From Mycobacterium sp. BK086 (GTDB lineage Bacteria; Actinomycetota; Actinomycetes; Mycobacteriales; Mycobacteriaceae), in the NCBI GenBank assembly GCA_004362315.1, contig SNWL01000009.1:124001-188000 (forward strand): a DNA stretch of 64,000 bases. The letters are read 5' to 3'. Shown here in pieces: positions 58,345 through 64,000 of this stretch. The position numbers and the translations under genes are program-made. Every line of letters starts with the position of its first letter. The stretch's first letter is position 1. The notes below the pieces were generated by a model that ran no database searches, had not been told where the DNA came from, and saw only the letters and a list, made by a program, of their open reading frames with translations.

Positions 58345-59637
58345 ATGTCGTGGGATTTCTCCACCGACCCGGAATGGGCGGATCAGCTGAAGTGGGTCGA
58401 GGACTTCGTGCGCTCGGAGTGCGAGCCGATCGACTACATCGTCAAAGAATCCCATGACCTCGACGACCCGGTGCGTCAGGCGCTGATTCCGCCGCTACAG
58501 CAGATCGTCAAGGAACGCGGGCTGTGGGCGACCCATCTGGGTCCGCACCTCGGCGGCCCGGGCTACGGCCAGATGAAGCTGGCGCTGCTCAACGAGATCC
58601 TCGGCCGGTCAGAATGCGCGCCGATCGTGTTCGGTTCGCAGGCACCGGATTCGGGCAACAGTGAGATCCTGGCCCACTACGGCACGCCGGAGCTCAAGGC
58701 TCGTTACCTCGAACCGCTGCTGGACAACCGGATCATCTCCTGCTTCTCGATGACCGAGCCGCAGGGCGGCGCCGACCCCAAGATCTTCGAAACCACTGCG
58801 GTGCAGGACGGCGACCACTGGGTCATCAATGGCGAGAAGTGGTACTCGTCGTTCGCCTCCAAGGCGTCGTTCATCATCGTGATGGCGATGACGGATCCGG
58901 ATGCTCCGCCGTACAACCGGTATTCGATGTTCGTGCTGCCCGGCGAGACGCCAGGTATCAATGTTCTGCGCGATGTCGGCCTCGGCTACCAACCGGTCGG
59001 CGGCGGGCGAGAAGGCTACGTTCGCTACGAAAACGTCCGCGTGCCAGCCGATCACATGCTCGGCCCGCGCGGCGGTGCGTTCGTGGTGGCGCAGACCCGC
59101 CTCGGCGGCGGCCGCATCCACCACGCGATGCGCACCGTCGGTTTGGTGCGGCGAATCTTCGACATGATCTGCGAGCGGGCGGTGTCGCGGTATACCCAGG
59201 GCAGCGTTCTCGCCGACAAGCAGCTGGTGCAGGAGATGATCGCCGACTCGTGGATGGAGATCGAGGCATTCCGCCTGCTGACCCTGCAGACGGCATGGAA
59301 GATCGACCAGCACAACGATTACGCCGCGGTGCGGGCCGACATCTCGGCGGTGAAAGCGATGATGCAGAAGGTGCTGCACGATGTGTCGGCGCGTGCCCTG
59401 CAGATCCACGGCTCGCTGGGCACCAGCCACGAAATGCCGTTCGTGCAGTACCTGACCGAATCGTTCGTGCTGGGTCTGGCCGACGGCCCCACCGAGGTCC
59501 ACAAGGTCACCCTGGCGCGACTGTTGCTCAAGAACCGTGAACCGGCACCGGATCTCTTTCCCTCCGAACACCTCTTGCGGTTACGGCAGGCGGCGGAGGA
59601 GAAGTTCGCCGACAAATTGGCCGGGATTCCGCGCTAG
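58345..59637 (+). CDS. Acyl-CoA dehydrogenase (long-type, ACAD10/11-like context)
   Basis: 430 residues, longer than typical FadE. SCFSMTEPQGGADPKIF, WVINGEKWYSSFAS, YVRYENVRVPADHMLG, GGGRIHHAMRTVG, and the C-terminal LGLADGPTEVHKVTLARLLL with the Glu-containing loop are conserved. LQIHGSLGTSHEMPF is the helix at the flavin. It follows the hydratase by 18 nt and ends 4 nt inside the convergent APH-like kinase gene. Dehydrogenases of this subgroup in animals (ACAD10/11) are fused to an APH-like kinase; see the neighbouring kinase. Confidence 0.93.
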   Translation: MSWDFSTDPEWADQLKWVEDFVRSECEPIDYIVKESHDLDDPVRQALIPPLQQIVKERGLWATHLGPHLGGPGYGQMKLALLNEILGRSECAPIVFGSQAPDSGNSEILAHYGTPELKARYLEPLLDNRIISCFSMTEPQGGADPKIFETTAVQDGDHWVINGEKWYSSFASKASFIIVMAMTDPDAPPYNRYSMFVLPGETPGINVLRDVGLGYQPVGGGREGYVRYENVRVPADHMLGPRGGAFVVAQTRLGGGRIHHAMRTVGLVRRIFDMICERAVSRYTQGSVLADKQLVQEMIADSWMEIEAFRLLTLQTAWKIDQHNDYAAVRADISAVKAMMQKVLHDVSARALQIHGSLGTSHEMPFVQYLTESFVLGLADGPTEVHKVTLARLLLKNREPAPDLFPSEHLLRLRQAAEEKFADKLAGIPR

Positions 59638-60599
59638 CTCAGATAGCCCCGTGCCTGCGTCAGCAGCGCCGGCAGTCGCAGGGCCATCGCCTCCAGACCT
59701 GGGTCGGGTGTCGCCCGGCGTCGATTGTGTTTGACGATCAGCGACCAGGTGGCCGTGGACTTGAAGCAGGCGAGCGCCTGGAACCACTCCAGGTGAGATA
59801 CCTCGCACGCCAACGTCTTTTGGTACTGGGTGATCAGCTCGGTGACCGGTGGTGTCGTCCCGCGGTAGGGAGTGGTCCGATCGTAGGTGTCCGGGTCGGA
59901 GTTGATCAGGAACCAACCGGCGTCGACGCGCGGGTCACCGATTGACCAGATCTCCCAGTCGATGACCGCGGTGATACCCCGGTCGTCGGCCAGCAGGTTG
60001 CCCAGCCGGAAGTCGCCGTGCACGATCGCCGGAGGCATTGCGGGCGGGGTGGATTCGCGCAGGGTGTCGGCGACCTCGCGCCAGCCCGGCGCCAGGTCCG
60101 GGTCGACGGTGGCCAAGGTGCGACACCACTTGTCGACCTCGGCTACCGGAGCGACGACCGGTTCGTCGGCGAGCCCGAGCTCGGCGGGGGACAGCGTGTG
60201 CAGCGCGGCCATGGTTCGTGCGGCATGCCGGAAGCGGTCGGCCACGATTGCCGCCGGCCCGGCCTCGTCGGCGTCGAACAACGGCTCGACGGAAACCCCC
60301 TCGGAGAACGACATCACGAACAGCGGTGGGACGCCGGGCGGTTCGCCAGGGTCGTCGAGGAGGATCGCTGGTACGGGGACCGGGCTGTCCGACAGTGCGC
60401 GAACAATCCTGGCTTGCCGAAGGACATCGCGATGCGCGACGGGTGGCAACCCGGGCGGGGCCACTTTCACCACGACGCGGCGGTCGCCGAGTTCGCCGGC
60501 GAACGTGAGACTGGAGGCGCCGCCGGCCAGCGGACGCAGTTCCGAGACATCCCGGGGCGCAAGCCGGCGGGACAGCTCGTCGAGGAGTTCGGCGGTCAG
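59634..60599 (-). CDS. Aminoglycoside-phosphotransferase (APH)-fold kinase
   Basis: 321 residues with the proposed CTG start at 60597-60599, which overlaps the SDR stop by 4 nt (CTGA); the next in-frame standard start upstream is GTG 60675-60677, 26 codons inside the SDR gene. Protein-kinase-like fold: RPLAGGASSLTF (ATP loop), RRVVVKVAPPG with Lys, IVHGDFRLGNLL with catalytic Asp and Asn, ITAVIDWEIWSIGDPRVDAGW with the metal-binding Asp. Not an antibiotic-resistance enzyme by context: it is coupled to an SDR and next to an acyl-CoA dehydrogenase, as in ACAD10/11 systems that phosphorylate 4-hydroxyacyl-CoA. Confidence 0.87.
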   Translation of the reverse strand: MTAELLDELSRRLAPRDVSELRPLAGGASSLTFAGELGDRRVVVKVAPPGLPPVAHRDVLRQARIVRALSDSPVPVPAILLDDPGEPPGVPPLFVMSFSEGVSVEPLFDADEAGPAAIVADRFRHAARTMAALHTLSPAELGLADEPVVAPVAEVDKWCRTLATVDPDLAPGWREVADTLRESTPPAMPPAIVHGDFRLGNLLADDRGITAVIDWEIWSIGDPRVDAGWFLINSDPDTYDRTTPYRGTTPPVTELITQYQKTLACEVSHLEWFQALACFKSTATWSLIVKHNRRRATPDPGLEAMALRLPALLTQARGYLS

Positions 60600-61381
60600 C
60601 TCAGCGCGCCGATCTCCCGCAGGAACGTCTGCGTGTGCGCGATCCGTCCGGTCAGCGTCGCCGGGTCGCCCGTACACAACTCGAGTGCGGTCCTGGTGAT
60701 CAGCTCGATGTCCTCGGTATCGGTCTTCGCCAGGTCCAGGGTGCCGGCGCCGGGGGTGGCGACCGGGTTGGTCGGTGCGGCGGCGTTCACCGCGATGCCG
60801 TCGGCATACAGTTCGGCGGCAAGGCTTTTCGTCATCCGGTTCATCGCCGCCTTGACCGTGCCGTAGATCCCGAAGCCGGCGGTGCTGTCGAACTCGGAGA
60901 ACGGCGGGCCTGGTGGCAGGTCCCCCCCGACCGAGGTCAGGTTGAGTACCCATCCGCGCCCGCGTTCGCGCATGGCGGGAATGGCGAGCTGTGTCAGATG
61001 CAGCGGCGCCACTACGTGCATCTCCAACATCAGCCGCACCCGCTTGTCGGGAAAGCCGTCCAGCGGACGCAGAAACGTCACCGCGGCATTGTTGACGACG
61101 ATGTCGGGGGAGCCGACCTGCGCCACCGCCTCGGCGAACAACCGTTCCCGATCCTCGGGGCTGGACAGGTCGGCGGCGATGGCCACCGCGGTGCCGCCCG
61201 CTCCGGCGATCTCTTCCTGCGTCTGGACCAGTGAGCCGTCGTACTTCGGATCGGGTTCGGCCGTGCGGGCGGTCAGCACCACCGTGGCTCCCTCGCCGGC
61301 GAGCCGCTGCGCGATCGCCTTGCCGAGGCCGCGGCTGCTGCCGGTCACCAATGCCACCTTGCCCGCACACCGTCCAGTCAT
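60596..61381 (-). CDS. SDR family oxidoreductase
   Basis: 261 residues, ATG 61379-61381. VALVTGSSRGLGKAIAQRLA is the NAD(P) loop, DIVVNNAAVTFLR the core, NLTSVGG with Ser, and FGIYGTVKAAMNRM with Tyr-x3-Lys. AAPTNPVATPGAG is the substrate loop and the C-terminus ends FLREIGALS. The Arg-Thr after strand 2 (VLTARTAE) suggests NADP preference. It is the first gene of a two-gene leftward operon with the APH-like kinase; the pair probably works on a hydroxyacyl-CoA together with the crotonase-dehydrogenase operon. Confidence 0.91.
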   Translation of the reverse strand: MTGRCAGKVALVTGSSRGLGKAIAQRLAGEGATVVLTARTAEPDPKYDGSLVQTQEEIAGAGGTAVAIAADLSSPEDRERLFAEAVAQVGSPDIVVNNAAVTFLRPLDGFPDKRVRLMLEMHVVAPLHLTQLAIPAMRERGRGWVLNLTSVGGDLPPGPPFSEFDSTAGFGIYGTVKAAMNRMTKSLAAELYADGIAVNAAAPTNPVATPGAGTLDLAKTDTEDIELITRTALELCTGDPATLTGRIAHTQTFLREIGALS

Positions 61382-61486
61382 GTCGGCTCCTTCCGCAGCT
61401 GCCGAGAGGTGATGTTGCCGCGAGTGTGGGGGTTATGCAAGCAATTTGGCGATTTCGCAGGCACAGGCCCGACAGTCGGCGCAGTG

Positions 61487-62599
61487 CTAAGGCCGGCGGT
61501 CGGCGGCCCCGGCCAGGACGTCCGGACCGTACTTGCCCTCGATGAAGGTCCACGGGTCGGCGTAGCGTCCCCGGCCTTCCTGGCGCCGCTGCGCGGCCAA
61601 CACGAGTCGCATGACCGGCCTGATCACCGGGCCAGCCAGTCCGAGCACCGTCTTCAACGCACCGTTCTGCGCTCCGGCCACCCAGGCCACCGTCTCGGGC
61701 CAGGGATGCTCTTGAAAGTCAAGCAGCGCTTGTGATTCCGTCGTGTCATACCAGCCGGTGAAGCTCCAGCCCCGGTCGTCGTCGGGATCGCCCGGCAAGC
61801 TGGCCGTCGGGCCGAGTCGGCCCAGTCCCATTGCCGACATCATGTCGTCTTCCACGTCGCGATGCGTGTGCACGTGGGACTCGTCGCCGCCGATCAGCAG
61901 CACCTTGCCGGCGATCGCCTTGGTCCGCTCGACCCCGTTGGCGAAGGCCAACGCGACATCTCGGGCGTCGACGGTGTGCAACCGGTTGTCCCCGGGGGTC
62001 GCCCGCATCAAGACCAGGTAGTCACTGTTCATCGAGCCCGCCGCGTCGGGGGAGATCACTCCGGCCAGTCGGAACATCGCGTAGGGCAGTCCGCTGTCGG
62101 TGATCACCTTTTCGGCGAGCACTTTGTCCTCGCCGTATTGATCGATCGGATTCACCGGCGTCTGCGGGGTGATCAGTTCGGGGTGGCGATACGGATTGCG
62201 TGAGCCGTAGACGGACGCACTGGATGCGTACAGCAGCGCCGGCGGTGTCGGCAGAGCGGCGGCAGCCTTGACCAGGGCAGTCGTACCACCCACGTTGACC
62301 CGGCGGGCCAACGTGGGATTGTGGTACGACGCAGGCGCGAGCATCGCGGCCAGATGCACGATCGCAGTGGGTGGATGCTCGGCGACCAGACGGTTTACCG
62401 CGTCGGCGTCGGTCAGGTTGGCGTAGACCGGCACGAAAGTCCCGGGGTGGCCCGCGTTGGCGAGCCGGTCCGCAAGCGCCGCGGATGCCGGCGTCTCGAG
62501 GTCGGTCGCGATCACGGTATGCCCGCGCTGCAACAGGATCTCGGCGCAGCGTGAACCGACTTGGCCGAATGCTCCGGTGACCAGAACGGTGTGTGACAT
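61487..62599 (-). CDS. NAD-dependent epimerase/dehydratase family protein
   Basis: 370 residues, ATG 62597-62599 overlapping the preceding stop by 1 nt. Extended-SDR features: VLVTGAFGQVGSRCAEILL (NAD loop), NLTDADAVNRLV, HLAAMLAPASYHNP, LLYASSASVYGSRNPYRHPE and YGEDKVLAEKVI with Tyr-x3-Lys. It resembles nucleotide-sugar epimerases and 3-beta-hydroxysteroid dehydrogenase-like proteins; the substrate part (GWSFTGWYDTTESQALLDFQ) does not tell which. It is coupled to the SnoaL-like gene upstream in the operon. Confidence 0.9.
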   Translation of the reverse strand: MSHTVLVTGAFGQVGSRCAEILLQRGHTVIATDLETPASAALADRLANAGHPGTFVPVYANLTDADAVNRLVAEHPPTAIVHLAAMLAPASYHNPTLARRVNVGGTTALVKAAAALPTPPALLYASSASVYGSRNPYRHPELITPQTPVNPIDQYGEDKVLAEKVITDSGLPYAMFRLAGVISPDAAGSMNSDYLVLMRATPGDNRLHTVDARDVALAFANGVERTKAIAGKVLLIGGDESHVHTHRDVEDDMMSAMGLGRLGPTASLPGDPDDDRGWSFTGWYDTTESQALLDFQEHPWPETVAWVAGAQNGALKTVLGLAGPVIRPVMRLVLAAQRRQEGRGRYADPWTFIEGKYGPDVLAGAADRRP

Positions 62600-63099
62600 C
62601 AAACCATGCCTCGCTTTCGTGCCAGCCGCGCCGCGGAGTCCCGCAGGCGTGGTGAAATTCTCAGGGAGAAAAGGGGATTGAAGACGTCTTCACGCAGCCG
62701 GGTCAGGGTGGACGTCTTGATCCGCCACTGACCGTCGGTCTTCTCATAGGTCTCGTGGTAGTGGCCGTAACCCTGCAGGTTGACTCCGGGGGCCAGCCGC
62801 ACGATGTCGTTGAGCGCCCAGATGCCGGTCGCGGTGGTCGGCGACGTCAGGTGGATCTCCGGCGCGTGGACCTGATGGACCGTGGGCTGTGACGGCTTGC
62901 CGAGGGTCTTCTTGATGAATGCGATCATGTTGTCGGCGCCGGTGATGACGACCCCGCCCGACGGCGTGGTGTCACTGACGAAGTCGTCGGTGAAAACGCC
63001 CCGCCAGCCCGCCCAGTCCTTGGTGTCCAGCAGGCGGCAGTATCGGGCTTTCAGTTGCTTGATCGCTTCGACATCTGCCCAGTCATCCGCGTCGGTCAT
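62599..63099 (-). CDS. SnoaL-like / NTF2-fold protein
   Basis: 166 residues, ATG 63097-63099. AIKQLKARYCRLLDTKDW, FTDDFVSDTTPSGG, HQVHAPEIHLTSPTTATGIW, GYGHYHETYEKTDGQWRIKTSTLTR follow the NTF2-fold pattern also seen in the protein at 1287. The Tyr-Asp pair and His-x-x-x-Ile-x-Leu are features of scytalone dehydratase/delta5-ketosteroid isomerase relatives. It is the first gene of a two-gene operon with an epimerase-like gene and is divergent from TetR (63161). A dehydratase or isomerase role is plausible. Confidence 0.87.
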   Translation of the reverse strand: MTDADDWADVEAIKQLKARYCRLLDTKDWAGWRGVFTDDFVSDTTPSGGVVITGADNMIAFIKKTLGKPSQPTVHQVHAPEIHLTSPTTATGIWALNDIVRLAPGVNLQGYGHYHETYEKTDGQWRIKTSTLTRLREDVFNPLFSLRISPRLRDSAARLARKRGMV

Positions 63100-63147
63100 C
63101 GCAACAGGCTAGCGAACGGCCTCCTTTGGGACACTGAGCAACCCGAT

Positions 63148-63153
63148 TAAACT
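63148..63153 (+). promoter_or_regulatory. -10-like TAAACT for a leaderless TetR gene
   Basis: TAAACT is followed by 7 nt and the ATG at 63161; no Shine-Dalgarno sequence is seen. The 61-nt divergent gap must also contain the promoter of the SnoaL-like operon and probably the TetR operator, although no clear palindrome was found. Confidence 0.45.
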
Positions 63154-63160
63154 CATCCGA

Positions 63161-63802
63161 ATGGCAAAGGCATCGTCTCCGGAGCGGCGGGGCGGTCGGC
63201 CCACGCAGGCCGAGGCCGCGGCCCTTCACCAACGCCTGCGAGAAGCGGCGGTCAAGACTTTCCTGGAGAACGGCTACGACGCGACGACGATGGTGGCGAT
63301 CGCCGAGGCCGCCGGAATCACCAAACCCACGCTGTATGCGCGCTATCCCGACAAGCGCGCGGTGTTTCTTGACGTCATTCCCTGGGCCTTCAGCCGCGCC
63401 GTGCAGGTCGATACGCCGGACGCGGCCGACGATGAGGACTTGCGCAGCGCTCTGGTGGCCGTCGGCGAGGGCGCGCTGCGGCACGCGCTGAACCCCGACA
63501 TCGTCCAGCTGCACAAGATCGCCCGCAACGAGGCGCACCGGTTTCCCGAATTCAAGCTCAGCGCTGAGTCACTCGGCTGGGCAAGCCGCCAGCAGCAGGT
63601 GATGGACCTCCTTCGGCGCCACGCCGAGGCGGGCACCATCGAGGTCGAGGATATCGAGCTGACGGCCGAGCACTTCCTGGCCATGGTCGAGGTCTTGCCC
63701 GCCCGACTGGCCGATTTCGGCCTCTATCGCACCCGCAAGGAGGCGCGGCGCCGGTTGCTGCACGCGGTCGATCTCTTCCTGCACGGAGTGCTCGCCCGCT
63801 AG
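63161..63802 (+). CDS. TetR/AcrR family transcriptional regulator
   Basis: 213 residues, ATG 63161, probably leaderless. Basic N-terminal arm (SSPERRGGRPTQAE), HTH AAVKTFLENGYDATTMVAIAEAAGITKPTLYARYPDKRAVF (in pieces TTMVAIAEAAGI and TLYARYPDKRAVF), followed by a TetR_C-type ligand domain (VGEGALRHALNPDIVQLHK, RNEAHRFPEF). The GRPTQAEA arm is seen in AcrR-like regulators. Divergent from the SnoaL-epimerase operon, which it probably controls. Confidence 0.92.
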   Translation: MAKASSPERRGGRPTQAEAAALHQRLREAAVKTFLENGYDATTMVAIAEAAGITKPTLYARYPDKRAVFLDVIPWAFSRAVQVDTPDAADDEDLRSALVAVGEGALRHALNPDIVQLHKIARNEAHRFPEFKLSAESLGWASRQQQVMDLLRRHAEAGTIEVEDIELTAEHFLAMVEVLPARLADFGLYRTRKEARRRLLHAVDLFLHGVLAR

Positions 63803-63825
63803 TTCCGAAAAACTTTACGCCGGGG

Positions 63826-63831
63826 TATGGT
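63826..63831 (+). promoter_or_regulatory. -10-like TATGGT for a leaderless start
   Basis: TATGGT, 6 nt, then GTG 63838. The pattern is the same as at 7960. No ribosome site precedes the start. Confidence 0.45.
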
Positions 63832-63837
63832 TACGGC

Positions 63838-64000
63838 GTGGCAATGACGCTCCCGGTCACCGACCTCGCACCCCATATCGCCTCGGAGGTCCTCGCGACC
63901 AAGGACGAGCTGCTGGCCGGCGTGCACGCCGAAGCGCTGCGTGACCTGCTGGAACGGCGCGGCGTGCTGGTGTTCCCCCAAATCGGATTCACCGATTCTG
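63838..64000 (+). CDS. TauD/TfdA-type Fe(II)/2-oxoglutarate dioxygenase, N-terminal part
   Basis: 54 residues visible before the window ends. Start at GTG 63838 (leaderless TATGGT) or ATG 63844. The text VTDLAPHIASEV, HAEALRDLLERRGVLVFPQIGFTDS is the conserved N-terminal strand-helix-strand of the TauD/TfdA family (LRxLLxxxGVLVFxxQxLTD). The family oxidises taurine, alkylsulfates and other small substrates with 2-oxoglutarate and Fe(II). The His-x-Asp metal motif lies outside the window, so activity cannot be judged. Confidence 0.72.
   Translation, partial: MAMTLPVTDLAPHIASEVLATKDELLAGVHAEALRDLLERRGVLVFPQIGFTDS

Noticed and set aside
59634..60599. Aminoglycoside resistance gene
   Set aside because: Although the kinase has the APH fold, it is coupled to an SDR and lies beside acyl-CoA genes. 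There are no mobile-element signs and the fold is widespread in lipid operons.
63100..63160. TetR operator between the SnoaL-like and TetR genes
   Set aside because: A site is expected in this divergent gap but I found no convincing inverted repeat.

Overview
The window looks like chromosomal DNA of a fast-growing, environmental-type mycobacterium (Mycolicibacterium-like). The evidence is high GC with GTG starts and 4-nt ATGA/GTGA gene overlaps, a complete yrbE-mce lipid-import operon with an Mce-associated membrane protein, MmpS-like exported proteins, a mycofactocin-type SDR, leaderless starts, and many acyl-CoA dehydrogenases, P450s and [3Fe-4S] ferredoxins. I see no rRNA, tRNA, CRISPR array, insertion sequence or phage genes.

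Layout. (1) 1-5122, minus: an oxygenase and acyl-CoA operon (CMD-family protein, Rieske oxygenase, small unknown, amidohydrolase, SnoaL-like protein, two acyl-CoA dehydrogenases). (2) 5359-12787, plus: amidohydrolase, acyl-CoA dehydrogenase, CaiB-type CoA-transferase, thiolase, second acyl-CoA dehydrogenase, then a TetR gene with its own operator and a coupled unknown gene. (3) 12780-15024, minus: membrane protein and a ferredoxin/P450 pair. (4) 15127-20857, minus: six overlapping genes for a NuoF-like flavoprotein, ferredoxin, a DUF35-thiolase fusion (aldolase-like), a hydrolase and two tandem beta-hydroxyacid dehydrogenases. (5) 21408-24969, minus: two amidohydrolases, a Rieske protein and an alpha/beta protein, divergent from an acyl-CoA dehydrogenase pair (25201-27372). 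(6) 28325-32557: a 1410-residue exported protein built on a repeat of exactly 408 bp.

(7) 32619-51337 is the centre of interest. P450, ferredoxin and two SDR genes run left. Diverging from them is a tightly packed 13-gene plus-strand unit: aldehyde dehydrogenase, CoA-transferase, OB-fold protein, SCP-x-type thiolase, yrbEA/B, mceA-F and a small exported protein. This suggests that an imported lipid or isoprenoid is hydroxylated, oxidised to an acid, activated with CoA and thiolytically cleaved by co-transcribed enzymes; the substrate cannot be read from sequence. (8) 51341-53699: small exported proteins, an MmpS-like protein and a Mas protein. (9) 53756-64000: P450, TetR, second MmpS-like protein, thiolase/crotonase/acyl-CoA dehydrogenase operon, APH-like kinase with SDR, epimerase-like and SnoaL-like genes, TetR and the start of a TauD-like gene.

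A recurring palindrome, RTGAGAA-N5-TTCTCAY, lies in at least four separate promoter regions in front of these lipid genes (5.1-5.3, 25.0, 36.0-36.2 and 56.3 kb). Reversed versions (TTCTC-N7-GAGAA) lie before small exported protein genes at 52.3 and 53.3 kb. I infer one local regulon; the regulator is not identified, although three TetR genes are present.
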